Positions 26,944 to 38,039 of a DNA stretch of 64,000 nt are shown here, piece by piece. The translations under genes were made by a program, and so were the position numbers. The DNA is from Nageia nagi (lineage: Eukaryota > Pinophyta). A model generated the notes under the pieces. That model was not told the DNA's origin. It worked only from the letters and a program-made list of their open reading frames with translations, and ran no database searches. Where the stretch lies: positions 12,648,001-12,712,000 of the forward strand of contig JBITNC010000002.1 of assembly GCA_050084985.1 (NCBI GenBank). Reading direction: 5' to 3'. Position 1 is the stretch's first letter. Every line of letters starts with the position of its first letter.

Positions 26944-28329
26944 TTAGGAGAATAAGGAAATCCTCCTATATACCCTAATTGCATTGAGTAAACTTTATAA
27001 TGTAGTCAATGATGTTGGTGTGACACATCCTTATGATTTTATGAGACCTTAGGGATTGATATTGGGACCTACCCTCCATTAGGGAGAATCTTTGACTAAT
27101 ATGATAATTTTAATTGATAACATGCATTCATAAAGATGTAGAGGGAAATGATATTTCTTAAATATTAAGGATATCATATATTCCTAAAGATGCATTCCTA
27201 ATATGTAGATTTATTATATTTTAAAATATATTTATTATTGACATATTTTCCAAATAGTTCATGTGATCATCTTCCCTAAACTAGTTACATCAATTTTTTT
27301 ACCTAAAACAATTTGTATATTTTCAATACTTTATGTTTTGGAAATCACTATCTAATGACTCCTTTTACCATCTTTTAGGCTTTTAGTCTTAGCATTAATT
27401 TTTTTTCTTAAATATTTTATCAAAATATTTTTAAATTATTGTAAATTGTATTTCATAATATTTGATCTAATATTTCTTATTTCATTTGTCAAGCATGACT
27501 ATCCTTCTTTTCTGAATTTAGTTTTGTCCACAAAATTTTGGAATATCAAGTAAATATTATGTATTTGCTTATATTTGAAATAAATTATTTGTCTCACTCT
27601 TGAACATCAATTCTTATTCTAATTGGGTAAGAGGCATATCTTACTATATAAATAACATTCACTTTTGCATGTACTTATTGTAACTACTTATTTTATCAAA
27701 AAGGAGGTATTTATCTTACTTATATACTATCTAATATTATCATACTAAATTGTTTTTTATATTTATACATCCAATAAGTCATTTTTCTTGAAAAACATGA
27801 ACAAATCTATCTTGGATTAAGATAGTGCTTTATTTCCTCTAAACTTTTCTCTTAAATTTATTATTTTTTTAAAATGCCTAATAAGGATAAATTTGTAAGT
27901 GTTGCATGGCATAAATGATATATAAAAATAACAATGATAATGAGAGGATAGAAGATTATATAAATGAAATATAAGAATGCCCATGATTATAAATGTATCA
28001 TTATCATGCTAATTAGTAATTATAATATCATAATAACCATAATATCAACATTAGTTTTAACTAGAATGATAATGTTAAGAGTCAAAATTCTAATATTGAT
28101 TATATTAAGAACATTAAATATATGAAGAAAAAATATAAAAATAATAATGCTAATATCAATAATAATATCAATGTTGATATGCTATGAAAACAAAACTAGA
28201 CAAACTAAAAAATAATGGATTTTGTTGTGTATATCTTTCAAATCTAAAAAAACCTTGTTCCTCATTCTTTATGAATAGAAGGATGGATAGAATTGTGGAA
28301 TGATAACCTATTTTGAATTACTTTAGTTC

Positions 28330-30960
28330 TTAAAGTAATTGATGTCAAACTTGTTAAATTTCATAAACATTCTAACCATGCTCTCCATGATGAGATTAAT
28401 ATGGTGCTTTTTTATTTGGAATCTAATCCTTGAAGTAGCCCACTTAAAGGAATATTTCGCTATTAGGCATGAACTTCATAAAATTAAAGGTTATGAGGAT
28501 AAATGGTACCAAACCCATGCTCAACTCCATTAGATCAGAATTAATGAAAATATCAACAAAGAATTTATTTAGCATCTTTGAACTCCAAATTATGTTATTC
28601 AATTCAAAGCTAACAAGGTTGGGCTTATTAGAATCATTCATCCATATTCCATATCTCAAGTCTTTGTTAAGCATTATCAAGATGTTTTTTCCTCTATATA
28701 ACTTACCATAGAAAACCAATAGGGAATTTCTAGCTATTGTAGTATGGTTCTAACTAAATTCTCCCCCTCTCAAAGGTTGGAGTATGATAGTCTCCTCTCC
28801 CTGGAAGACCTTGAAGCTACTTTTGCATGTATGGCTAATGAAAAGGCTCTGAAACTTAATGAGTTTCCTTGTAAATTTTAGAAATCCCTTTAGGACATTT
28901 TAGGCCTCAATATTCTTTGTCTTTATCATGAAGACCTATCTAAAGGCTCTTTGGGGACACTTATCAATAAAGGGCACATATAAATCATTCCCAATATAGG
29001 GGACCTAGAGCTCATCACTAGTTGGCAAGCTATTATTTTTCTTAATATCAACTACAAGATCATCGCTAAAGCTTTGTCTCTAAAACTACAGCTAATTGTT
29101 ACCTAAATACCTTATCTATAACAAATGAGATTCATTCAAAGTGAGTATTTTCTTGATAATGTTGTAGCTATTTTGGAAGGGATAAAGTGGGCTCATGTCT
29201 TACACCATGAAACCCTCTTCATCAAGATTTATTTTAGAAAGGCCTATAAAAAAATTAAGTGGTACTTTATAATGGCCATGCTTCAAGCTTTAGGTTTTGG
29301 TCCTATGTTTATAGCTTCAATGCAAATGCTCTTCACATGTGCCTTAACAATTCTAACATTAAATGGCAAATAAAGTCTAGCCATTAGGCTTTTTAGACTA
29401 GTTAGATAGGGATTCTTGTTATCCCCTTCTTTTTATGTGTTAGTAGTGGAAGCCTTTGGCTACATGCTACAAAATAAAGCATCTCATAGTCTAGTTCATG
29501 AAATGAAGATTACAAGGAATGAAGGATAACTTATCAGTGGCCACTTTGCAAATTATTTATTTGTTATCTTAAAAGAAGATCAAGCTTTTATGGCTTATGC
29601 ATTTCACTATCTTAACCTTGTTTGCACAACCTAAAGCTCCAACATTCAATGGAAGAAGACTTCCTATTATAGGAAATCTATCTTTGATTTTCCTTGATGG
29701 ATTTCCTCATTCCAATGGAAATGGGTTTCTCTTTAGACCATGTTTAAGTTTGTCGAAATCCACTTTGCATTTGAAAGTACTCTAACCCAATTTTGACATT
29801 TCATTTTATAAGAAGTTATTCTCTAGTCAATGAAAAGTCCAAATTTGATAAGTTCTAGCTTCTACGCATATATATTATCCTTTATGTTGTGTTCCCTCTT
29901 AAGCAAGTTACAAGAAGCTTGAAAAGCTTCTTAGAGACTTTCTTTGGTCTAGATCAAAGTTAAAAAAGCTTTCATTATGTACATCAAGATTTTTGTTACC
30001 TACTCAAAAGTAAAGTTGGAATGGGTCATTTTTACTATTAGTGTAAAGGATTAGTAGTGAGCATGAAGGAAATTATCAGATCTTTGTAAGGTTCAAAATG
30101 AAAAATTCTTATAAAAAATTGTATGTCCCAATACCTTCTTTTTGAAAACAAAAGTTAGAAGTGGAGTGATACTCCTTCTATTAGTTTATCCTTCACACTG
30201 ATTAAAATTATTGGCTCTTTTTTGTACAAAACCCTTGAGAAAGCTAAAGAGTTTGTCAAACCATGACTCTGATGGAAAAGTGGTCATTGCCACAAATGTG
30301 TTTCTCTAGCTTCTTTAAATATCTACTGATCTCTTGTAATCAAACACCAAGGTTCAATGCTAGCTCAAACATAATGAGTCAAAACACATTAATTTTTAAG
30401 AAAGACCTTACCTCTATAGAAATTTTGTGTAGTGTACTACTTTCTCTATATGGTCAAAACTTAAGCATTTGGATTAGCACCCTTGGTAGACATAATGGAA
30501 TTAATTCAAAGATATTCCTTTGTTTAACTACATAGATAAGCATGGCTACAATTGGCTTTTAGCCAACTTGCTTATAGTGCCCAATTGAAATGAGTGTTGG
30601 GAGATTTTCTCCTTTAGTGAAATTTGGTAATAAAGGTTCAAGTTATTATGGGTCAATTAAAATTAACACAAACAAGTATATTTGACTTGGAGTTTGATTT
30701 TCCATGGTCTTTCTATTGGTCACAAACCCAATATTCTTAGGGTGGCAAATCCCTCTTGTCGATTCTATGGTGTAGATGAGTCTATTATATCCTTTTTTGT
30801 TATGTGAAAAAGCCCACAAAGCTTGTGACTATATAAAATCTTTATTTCACCCATTTTTGTATTATCCTATAGCTTAGCACTATAATCTCGTAAGAGAGCC
30901 TCCAAATTTTTCTAAATAATTGATTAGATTATACAATATTTTTTGAATTACAATTATATT
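28330..30960 (+). mobile_element. LINE-C, decayed non-LTR retrotransposon (RT and zinc-finger end)
   Basis: Plus-strand pieces give an L1-type plant LINE in order. The region before RT (28,440-28,900) reads HELHKIKGYEDKWYQTHAQL, then VLTKFSPSQRLEYDSLLS. The RT fingers (29,030-29,130) read LNINYKIIAKALSLKLQ. Next come EYFLDNVVAILEGIKWAH (29,140-29,195), FIKIYFRKAYKKIKW in place of a DxxKAYD motif (29,219-29,263), and RQGFLLSPSFYVLVVEAFGYM (about 29,405-29,470). The catalytic FADD position reads FAN (about 29,546). The C-terminal zinc-finger region (30,690-30,830) keeps NILRVANPSCRFYGVDES, with a second Cys lost. No endonuclease domain was seen, so the element is probably 5'-truncated. Confidence 0.75.
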
Positions 30961-31089
30961 CTATTTATCGAAAAAAATGAATGCAATTTTATTTGCAACA
31001 AAGTTTTCCTCTAGCAATTTCCTTCTAGGTTACAAACTAGTTATTTTTCATGATATTTTCATTTCTTGATTAAATATCAAGAGGAAAAA

Positions 31090-31690
31090 TTGATTATGGA
31101 GGTTAACCATTTGATGGAGCTTATCACTCACTAGGGCAATGATCCTGATCCGAGAAAGCACTCCTATTCTTGACCTCATTATCACACTTCTTTTAGAGAG
31201 TGGTACCAAATCTCATCTCATCCTTTTCAACATCATTCACATAATGCATGGAATCCTTATCTCTATCCATCATGATATGCATGTCACCAGGAGGCTCACC
31301 TAAGCACCTCTCATAATGATGGTTTGGAGACTCATAATAGTTTAAAGAATCAGCTTGATGATTATGGAAGCACTAGGCAGGGTAGTGGTACTAGCTAGAA
31401 TGAACCAACACAAGCAATTAATGAGGCAATGTTGGTTGGAAGTCACTCCCCATGGCAACTTCTTTGAAACTCATACCTTTGAAAGAGGGGTTGAAATGGA
31501 ATGAATTTTATGATATGCTCAATAAGACACATGATTCGCACATCCCATTGCATTTTTGACACCATAATGATACTATGTAGTAGCCCCTTTTAGCACCAAT
31601 ATTGAGAAAGGGACTAATCCCTCCAATGATAGCCATGCAGAACCTTTGGTTATTAATCTAGACTCCACTACCCCTCTTGCTAGCTTTCCT
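31090..31690 (+). pseudogene. Decayed coding relic, His/Ser/Pro-rich, family unknown
   Basis: A single plus-strand frame from an ATG at 31,097 runs about 125 codons with few stops, all explicable as TGG or CAG changes. It includes FREWYQISSHPFQHHSHNAW, NPYLYPS and NSLKNQLDDYGSTRQGSGTS. It lies just after LINE-C but does not read like LINE protein. It may be a gag-type or host protein fragment. I do not recognise it. Confidence 0.35.
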
Positions 31691-32364
31691 TCAATAACTT
31701 AAATTATTACTACTATTTATGCTTTCTCGTTAATGTTTAATTAATGTTGTTCCCTGCCAAATATTTTGGTGGTATGTTTTTAAAAAATTCTAAGTAGATG
31801 TGACTTGTCCAACTTTTTTCCTTTTGTATGATATAATTTTATTATTTAATATAAAAATTAATCATTAAAAAATTGGATTATTACAATGACATTAATGAAC
31901 TCATATATAAATGAATATTGTTCTAAATAGTGTTCAGGGATCATTTTAACCACGAATATTCACTAATAAGTGAATTTTAGAAATTCAAAAAATGGAAAAT
32001 GGCAAACTTTTTGGGTTAAAACAATATGCATGTTGGCAAAAAATTTTATTTTTATTTTTTCGACCCTGATCCCCAAGTCAAATTTAAATTTTAAATTATT
32101 TTTTTATTAAATCATTAATATTTTAAAATAATAAATAACCTACTTCACCTTGAAATTACAAATTATTATTTATATTTTGATTAAATCGCCCATATAAATA
32201 CTTTAAATAATAAATTTGATACATCCATTATTATTTTCTCCTAGATCTATTTTGAGCGAGAGTATCAACAAAGCCTATAGTATCTAAAAAGAGACAAGAT
32301 AATTGGTGAGATCTTATTCCAAATATTATTATGTTTCATACCATTTTTAATTCACATTTGACTA

Positions 32365-32690
32365 CAAATGGTACTATATGCCTCTAAATAGTTTTATCTA
32401 CCTTTGAATGGTTGTATGTACCTCCAGATGATGGCATATTTTAAAGACAGTAGTAGTCTACCTTCATTTGTTAGCATGTTGTATTTGAATAGTGGTATTT
32501 TACCTTCGAATGGTTGCAAGCTACTACCTCACAATGGAAGACTTATAGCACTCGATGGCAACTTGCTACCACCTGCTAGCATTTTGCTACCTACTACTGA
32601 TGATACCTAGTAGAATACTACTTTCGCCTAATAGCAAACTGTTGCCATCTTGTAGCATACTACTATCACTTGGTATGATGCACCTTTCCA
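32365..32690. repeat. Degenerate palindromic minisatellite, CTACC...GGTAG type
   Basis: Short units of about 20-25 bp alternate forms such as TGCTACCACCTGCTAGCA, TTGCTACCTACTACT and TAGCATACTACTATCACTTGG. CTACC and GGTAG or TAGCA make many small inverted pairs. A second block of the same motif is at 33,195-33,285. Confidence 0.6.
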
Positions 32691-33194
32691 GAGCCATAAC
32701 TTTTGACCATGATGTCCATTTGTTTTAAAATTTAAAACATAGCTCCATGTCCATGTTTTGCATGTGCCTAATTATATTACACTAACCATCAAAAAATCAC
32801 ATTTTCAAGACCTAACTTTTTAGCGTCCAAAAATTAGCTTTTGCTTTATGTTTGCAAGATTTTTAGGCTTTTTTATATGTTAGAACTTTAATATTTTTTG
32901 TTATACATTAAGTTGAGTTAAATTAAGGTTGATTATGGTAAAAGGGATGTGCATGCCAATTTTGCCCAATTCCAACTCATTTTTATTTTTAGCTATTTTT
33001 AGAAAAATATGATTTTAGGGTTGATTTAGGGTTTTTTTGGTTTTTTGGTTGCTATATGATGGATTGTATTCTTTTTAAGAAGTAGTGTGAATTCAAGAGT
33101 GTGAAGAGTATCATTTTGCAGATTTCTTCCATTATATTACATCTATATTATGTGATTGGAGTTCATTTTGTTGGTCTTTTGTAGCTGAATTCAC

Positions 33195-33285
33195 ATCACA
33201 GTAGTATAATGCTACCATCTGGTAGCACATTGCCATTACCTGGTAGTAGACTATTATCGTCCACCTGATAGTAGACTACAACAAA
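33195..33285. repeat. Second block of the CTACC...GGTAG minisatellite
   Basis: It reads AATGCTACCATCTGGTAGCA, then TTACCTGGTAGTAGAC, then CACCTGATAGTAGACTAC. CTACCATCTGGTAG is itself a perfect inverted repeat. The motif matches the block about 0.5 kb to the left. Confidence 0.65.
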
Positions 33286-33449
33286 ACTCTTTAAATTCGC
33301 CAAAACAATCTATATGACCTTTTTTTTATCTTCAAATTCACTTTCATAATTTTTACAATTTTTTAAAAATTGCCTTACTTACGAATCTGATTCGCCTAAA
33401 ATTTTCCAATTTAATATTAAAAAAAAAACTCTTAAAATGATCCTATCGT

Positions 33450-33925
33450 GGTTGGAGAAATACGTGCACGCCCACCTATCCTTTGATCGATGTTAGTCAT
33501 CGGGTAAAGTTAATAATTTTACCTTTCACTTTTTAACTGAAACAGTAGATTAGTTTCACGATCAAAACCCAAAGAAATATAGAAAAAGATTGATACAATA
33601 AAAAGTGTGGTCCTTGGGTATATTCAAGACGTCACGATTCATGCCATTGACATCGATGCCAAAAATGAGACCGACCATGGCGAATTATCACTGTTTAGTC
33701 GGTATTAACTTTACATTTTCAATGGACAAATATTTAATCATAAGTTTCTGCTTTACAAGTGTAATCTGACACAGACTTCTGACTTTTACTCGCTATAATA
33801 ATCATCCCTGAAATGTATCATTTTCAAGCCAAATATAAAATATAATTACCAACCGTTACATATCACAGAATGAATGCCTCTTCGATGATTATATATACGA
33901 GAGGTTTTTGCTTAAAATATTGATC
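33450..33925 (+). promoter_or_regulatory. Likely promoter of the microRNA gene
   Basis: This 470-bp stretch is single-copy-looking, free of transposon text, and keeps CpGs (ACGTGCACG near 33,463, GACGTCAC at about 33,628, AACCGTTA at about 33,851). The last two resemble bZIP and MYB core sites. A TATA box (TATATATA, 33,890-33,897) stands about 120 bp before the mature microRNA, predicting transcription from about 33,920-33,930. Site identities are inferred from consensus only. Confidence 0.55.
33890..33897 (+). promoter_or_regulatory. TATA box
   Basis: TATATATA in the context GATTATATATACGAG, upstream of the hairpin in a CpG-retaining region. The distance fits a primary transcript whose 5' end precedes the hairpin base by roughly 75 nt. 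Confidence 0.6.
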
Positions 33926-34015
33926 AAACCATCAGCGGTGTACTCAAGGTGTGCATGTATTTGATGGGATTTGTGTGAATAAAGAAGCAGTAAAAGAATT
34001 GCTAAAATCTCAACC

Positions 34016-34036
34016 AGAAGAGAGAGAGCACTGCCT
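34016..34036 (+). ncRNA. miR529: Predicted mature miR529-like RNA (5' arm)
   Basis: The 21-nt segment begins AGAAGAGAGAGAGCAC and ends TGCCT. The first 16 nt are the miR529 core known from mosses and monocots. The last five differ slightly from the forms I recall (usually ending CAGCCC or similar). It also overlaps the miR156 core (CAGAAGAGAGAGAGCAC), but the preceding bases are AAC instead of the UGA that starts miR156, so miR529 is the better name. The exact ends need small-RNA reads. Confidence 0.75.
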
Positions 34037-34065
34037 ATCAAATTCCATTAACAATGGGAGCATAG

Positions 34066-34086
34066 GAGGTGCTCTCTCTCTTCTAG
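34066..34086 (+). ncRNA. Predicted passenger strand (3' arm)
   Basis: This segment, starting GAGGTGCTCTCTCTC and ending TTCTAG, gives the expected 2-nt 3' overhangs when paired with 34,016-34,036. It resembles the SPL target site itself, as is usual for this family. Confidence 0.6.
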
Positions 34087-34720
34087 TTTAGGCTTTGGCG
34101 ATGGGAAGATCAATTACCAATAGCATTACACGATATCTGCTTCTGATTACTATAAGTGTTTCAGTTATACTTATAGGTGTTTCATGTTTGTGATAAAATA
34201 AAGAATTTCATTGTAGAAGATGTTAAAATAATTTCTTCATCGCATTGTTATTGTAGGCCTGGTATACTTCTGGGAGAAATCAAGGTTAAATCGATGAAGC
34301 TGAGCCTTTAACGAAGCTTATAATCAGCCGTCCTTAACTGAATCATATGACATGAAACGTCATTGAGTTTGAGGTGTAAAAGGAGTACAAGGGTGGCGTA
34401 AGTTGTTTTCCATGCACAAATTGCAACTGTCATTTGTAAGAACAAGTACCAGTTTCTAAGTGGATGCAAATTTTTGTAAGAGTTAAAAACACAAAAACAA
34501 CAGCTGAAGGAAACTCGAAAAGGGGGTACAGCTGTATTGCTTGTGTTGAAATTGTAGATTATTTACAAGAAAACTTGCACCTAGTGAGATCTGGTTGCCT
34601 CTTCCATTCATTGTTTTTGCTAAAGGCTAAGCTTTATCTTTAGTGTTTAGCGAGGAGAGTTTTGAGAACTTCCTGACTTTAGGTTTTCTAAGGCGTATAC
34701 GTTCAAATTATTTTTGTTAT

Positions 34721-35837
34721 TATATATATCTTGAAAGTATTTATCATTTATAATAATCTTATTTTTATAATGTTAACCTGCAATATCTGATTTTACGAAG
34801 TATTATGTTGATGTATTTGAATTGTTCTATATATTTTAGACTTCAATGTTTTACAAATGAGATTTCAAAATGCTTATTAAAAAGGATTTTTATTCACCTA
34901 AAACAAAGAGCTGTAGAAGAGTACAAATAATTGTAAAAGAGCTGCAATATATAGGTATATGTGAAAGAGAATTATTATTTTTTAATGAATGATAAATTTG
35001 AATTAGATGTTAGTTTTGCTTTTGATTATTATAGTTATACATTTGTAAAATGATTTAAAAATATAAATAAAAATGTATTAAATTATGTAAAAAGATAATT
35101 ATATTTTATTTATTTTGTTACATTAAGAAATGTGGGCATGCCTAACAACCAATTTATAAACTCAAAACTATGTGTAATTTGATTTTTATTTGATTTAAAT
35201 TTTTTACAATAACACAACATATTTATATTTAATCTCTCTAAATTAAAAAAGAAATATATATTATCATAGTTTGGCTCCCTTATTATTATAGTAAATAAAC
35301 TAAGGTTAAAGTATATACACTTAAAGTTATCTAATTTCATCATTGAAACAATGAACTCTATAGTTTTGTGGTTGAATCTTACATGGCATCTTGAAATTTG
35401 CAACACAGATCTTATATAAAAATGTACACAAAAATAATGTAAATGATGATTACTATACCTATTATTGTAAATGAGTAGTATATTGTAGAGTTTCAACTTC
35501 TTAACTAAATGGTGAAGATTACTCTCTAAATTTATTATTATATGTAATACTTATCATTCATATTTAATGTTTTCTTAAAGTGAAGGAACCCTCAATAATA
35601 GTACGTCACAAACATTCTCATCATTAGTCAAGCTAGCGATTTATCCTACGCATATTAACTTCACCCATTTAATTTAATTCTCTTAATTGATAGTTTATCT
35701 TGAATACAAGTTCATATATTTCCTTTGTGTTATATCTAAATCCTTATCTTAGATCACTTTATCTTTAACTACAAAGTAATCACATATCTTAATGCTCCAT
35801 TACATACTAAGTGTTTATGGAGATCTCATTGTTTTAC
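34721..35837. other. A/T-rich DNA, no gene called
   Basis: A 128-codon minus-strand frame lies at 35,110-35,496, long for such A/T-rich sequence. It has Phe/Ile/Asn/Tyr-heavy composition, no recognisable motif and no supporting context. I regard it as chance. Confidence 0.45.
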
Positions 35838-37227
35838 TGATCTATAATTAATGGAGGCATATAACACACATAGATATTCAAATACAAATTCTAAGATTTA
35901 ATATTTTAACTCTATTCTATGTTTGCAATAATTCAGTAGAATGGATGCCTTCTAAATAATAATATAGCATAGTAATTTCACTACATTTTTCATTCATGGA
36001 GAACACAAAATAGTATAACAAATTCAAGAGTATTATGATCTTATATATTGCATAAGAATATTACATTCAACCCAACTGAGATCATGTTTTCCATTTCTTA
36101 TTTTCTCATGTTTCCTATATAACTAAAATATACACCTTTGTATCAAAATAAGAAATGTTTATTGTTATTCTCTTTTCTAAAAATCCTCTTTCCCCCCAAA
36201 AGACCCCTTTTCAATGAAGCTCTCTTAATGTTTAAAGTTAAATATAAAGTGTTGTGGGTTTCTTGTGATCATTTCAACTTCTTCCATAAATCCTTCCATT
36301 CTTCTAACCTCTTTAACTCATGTTTTCACATATTTTTGGTTTTTACAATTATTATAAGTGAAGATCAGCAATTTTTTGATCTTGAAAAATATTATCAAAC
36401 CTTTAATTATATTTTTATGTCATGATTTATAAGGCCACACCCTTATTAATGATGCTATACTAGGAAGATGATGACATCATTATATGGTTTATTAGATTCT
36501 GGAAAGGTGTTCAATACTAAATATTATACCCTAAAGATGATAACATCAAAATGTGATTTACCACACTATGATAAGATCTTCAATACTTAATATCAAACCA
36601 CAAAGATGATGATATCAACATGTGGTTTATTGGACATTAACAATTTCTTCAATACTTAATATTTCATAATGAAGATAATGATATAAATTTATGATTTGTC
36701 ATACTACAATAAGGTATTCAATACTAAATGTCACACTACAAAGATGATGATCTCATCATGTGGTTTCTCATACTTCAAAAAAGCCTTCAATGTTGAATGC
36801 AACATCTTATAGATTATAATATCAGTATGTGGTTTACCATGCTTTGGTAAGATCTTCAATATTGAATGCCATATCATAAAGATGATGATATCATCATGTA
36901 GTTTATTGCACTCCTACAAGGTCTTAAATTACTAAATACTATACCACAATGATGATGATGTAAGAATATGGTTTGTTGAACTCTTGCAAGGTATTCAACA
37001 CTAAACATCATACCAGAAATATGATGATATCAACATATGAATTGTTGAACTTATGTAGGTACTTTCCTCAACTTTGGAAGGTTTTTTTCCCTTAACAAGG
37101 GTTTGTTATCTAGGAAAAATATTTTTTACATATGGAAAAGATTTTCTAATCAAGGAAAGGATTTTCTTTCATAGTAGTAAGGTTTTTTTCTTTGATTTTA
37201 ATTATATATTGATCTAATAATTTTTGG
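35838..37227 (-). repeat. LTR (3' LTR in element orientation) with internal minisatellite
   Basis: It aligns with 39,555-40,916 throughout. Shared text includes CAAATACA.ATT.TAAGATTTA, TAACTCTATTCTA, GTAATTTCA.TACATTTT, TATTGCATAAGAA.ATTACA, TTCTTCCATAAA, GTTCTAACCTCTTTAA, the nine-unit array and the closing TTTTTTCTTT. Divergence is high, so the insertion is old. Confidence 0.75.
36460..37060. repeat. Minisatellite, about nine units of about 68 bp
   Basis: Units carry TTCAATACTAAATATCATACCA, AAAGATGATGATATCA and CATGTGGTTTATTGCACT in succession. Starts of the GATGATGA box fall near 36,468, 36,536, 36,605, 36,675, 36,739, 36,810, 36,880, 36,950 and 37,020. Confidence 0.85.
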
Positions 37228-37589
37228 ATCATGCATCCCTAATGGGTAGGCACTTTATCCCCAAATACTTAAAAGATACAATAATGAGAAATAAATAGTT
37301 CTTCAAGGATATATATATATATATTGATCCCATATTGGATGTGCTAGAATCATTCATGGATTCCATGGCATAAATACGTGATATGTAAAGGTAGTAAGAT
37401 TATACAGTCCTTTACACTTCCACCCTCTTGCAATAAACTTTTACCTCTTCATTCTCTTGGTCCTTTCTCTCAACATTTGATTCCAATGTGTTTGAACAAA
37501 TTGTTATTTTTCTACTTGATGCTTTATTATCATACATGTTAGTTTTTTCAAGGAATCAATAATATCTTTCACATTCCTTGCTACAAGAA
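37228..37589. other. Interior of the TR-GAG-like element, nothing recognised
   Basis: It holds an (AT)8 run near 37,312-37,324 and no readable protein. Possible UTR between the protease end and the LTR. Confidence 0.4.
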
Positions 37590-37800
37590 TAGAATTTGCA
37601 GTTTTAGTTTTACTTGCATGATGTACCTTACTACAAATTTCCTACAATCTATAACAAGGTGATATTCATTCTTCTTCCTATAATATATAACATCCCTATC
37701 AAATAAATAAGGACTACCCAACACTATTCCAACAATATGAACATGTGCAACATCAAATTTCGTATATCAGTATTCCTCCTTAAACCATTTAGGTCTATGT
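37590..37800 (-). pseudogene. Gypsy protease C-terminal fragment
   Basis: On the minus strand one frame gives VHIVGIVLGSPYLFDRDVIY, then YRKKNEYHLVIDCRKFVVRY, with a single stop upstream. The SPYLFDR segment followed by YRxxNxYHL is the same protein segment seen in the plus-strand gypsy copies at 10.3 and 12.7 kb, here far better preserved. It lies just before the 3' LTR with no polymerase after it. Confidence 0.7.
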
Positions 37801-38039
37801 TATGTGTGTGCTTACCAATACTTATCATCCTCATGCTTTATTTTCTTTTTATCAATACGAGTTAATTTTGGATTAATAAAAAAATAAGAGATTGAAAAAT
37901 AAAATGTAATATAGTAATAAGTACAATATAAAGCATAAAAAATAAGTATTAAATAGATATCAATTTCATAATTGTGTGCGAAATTTGAAACTAGAACATT
38001 TAAAAAAGTTATCATATCTAATTTGAAATTTCAAAAGCA

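Larger units (their letters stand above)
31938..33443. mobile_element. Possible non-autonomous DNA element with inverted ends and palindromic minisatellites
   Basis: GGATCATTTTAA at 31,938-31,949 is matched exactly, inverted, by TTAAAATGATCC at 33,432-33,443. Each end has a palindrome just inside: TTCACTAATAAGTGAA (about 31,959-31,974) and CGAATCTGATTCG (about 33,382-33,394). The interior contains no coding sequence and two blocks of a palindromic short repeat. A clear target duplication was not found, and a 12-bp inverted match in A/T-rich DNA can arise by chance, so this is tentative. Confidence 0.35.
33998..34102 (+). ncRNA. MIR529: miR529-family precursor hairpin
   Basis: The arms 34,016-34,036 and 34,064-34,084 pair almost completely: AGAAGAGAGAGAGCAC pairs base for base with GTGCTCTCTCTCTTCT, followed by a U.G pair, one mismatch and three more pairs. 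The loop is only 27 nt and its centre folds again (CCATT, AAC, AATGG at 34,045-34,057). Outside the duplex the lower stem continues for about 18 bp (33,998-34,015 with 34,085-34,102), with three mismatches and three G.U pairs. Such a long, nearly unbroken stem with the conserved sequence in the 5' arm meets the structural rules for plant microRNA precursors. The alternative of a chance GA/TC inverted repeat is unlikely because the lower stem and loop are not GA/TC-rich. Confidence 0.85.
33925..34720 (+). ncRNA. MIR529: Primary transcript of a miR529-type microRNA gene (extent inferred)
   Basis: The hairpin at 33,998-34,102 identifies this as a microRNA gene. Sequence around it to about 34,700 keeps a normal CpG level and has no transposon text, matching a non-coding host transcript. 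A possible short intron (34,177-34,256) is bounded by ATAG|GTGTTT and TTATTGTAG|GCCT. A tiny frame (ATG at 33,955, seven codons) precedes the hairpin. In known plants this family represses SPL (SBP-box) transcription factors, controlling phase change and branching. Start and end of the transcript are not visible directly; I take the TATA box as the guide to the 5' end and the return to A/T-rich DNA as the guide to the 3' end. Confidence 0.6.

Noticed and set aside
34016-34036. Calling the microRNA miR156 instead of miR529
   Set aside because: The shared core fits both, but miR156 begins UGACAG and here the bases before CAGAAG are AAC; the register with best duplex overhangs begins AGAAG, as in miR529.
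35110-35496. 128-codon minus-strand open frame, the longest-looking unassigned frame
   Set aside because: Composition follows the A/T-rich DNA (Ile, Asn, Tyr, Phe, Leu), there is no motif, no promoter-like context and no homologous neighbour; treated as chance.
36460-37060. Regularly spaced repeats that could be mistaken for a CRISPR array
   Set aside because: Units are about 68 bp, contiguous and diverged, with no unique spacers, and lie in a plant LTR; this is a minisatellite.
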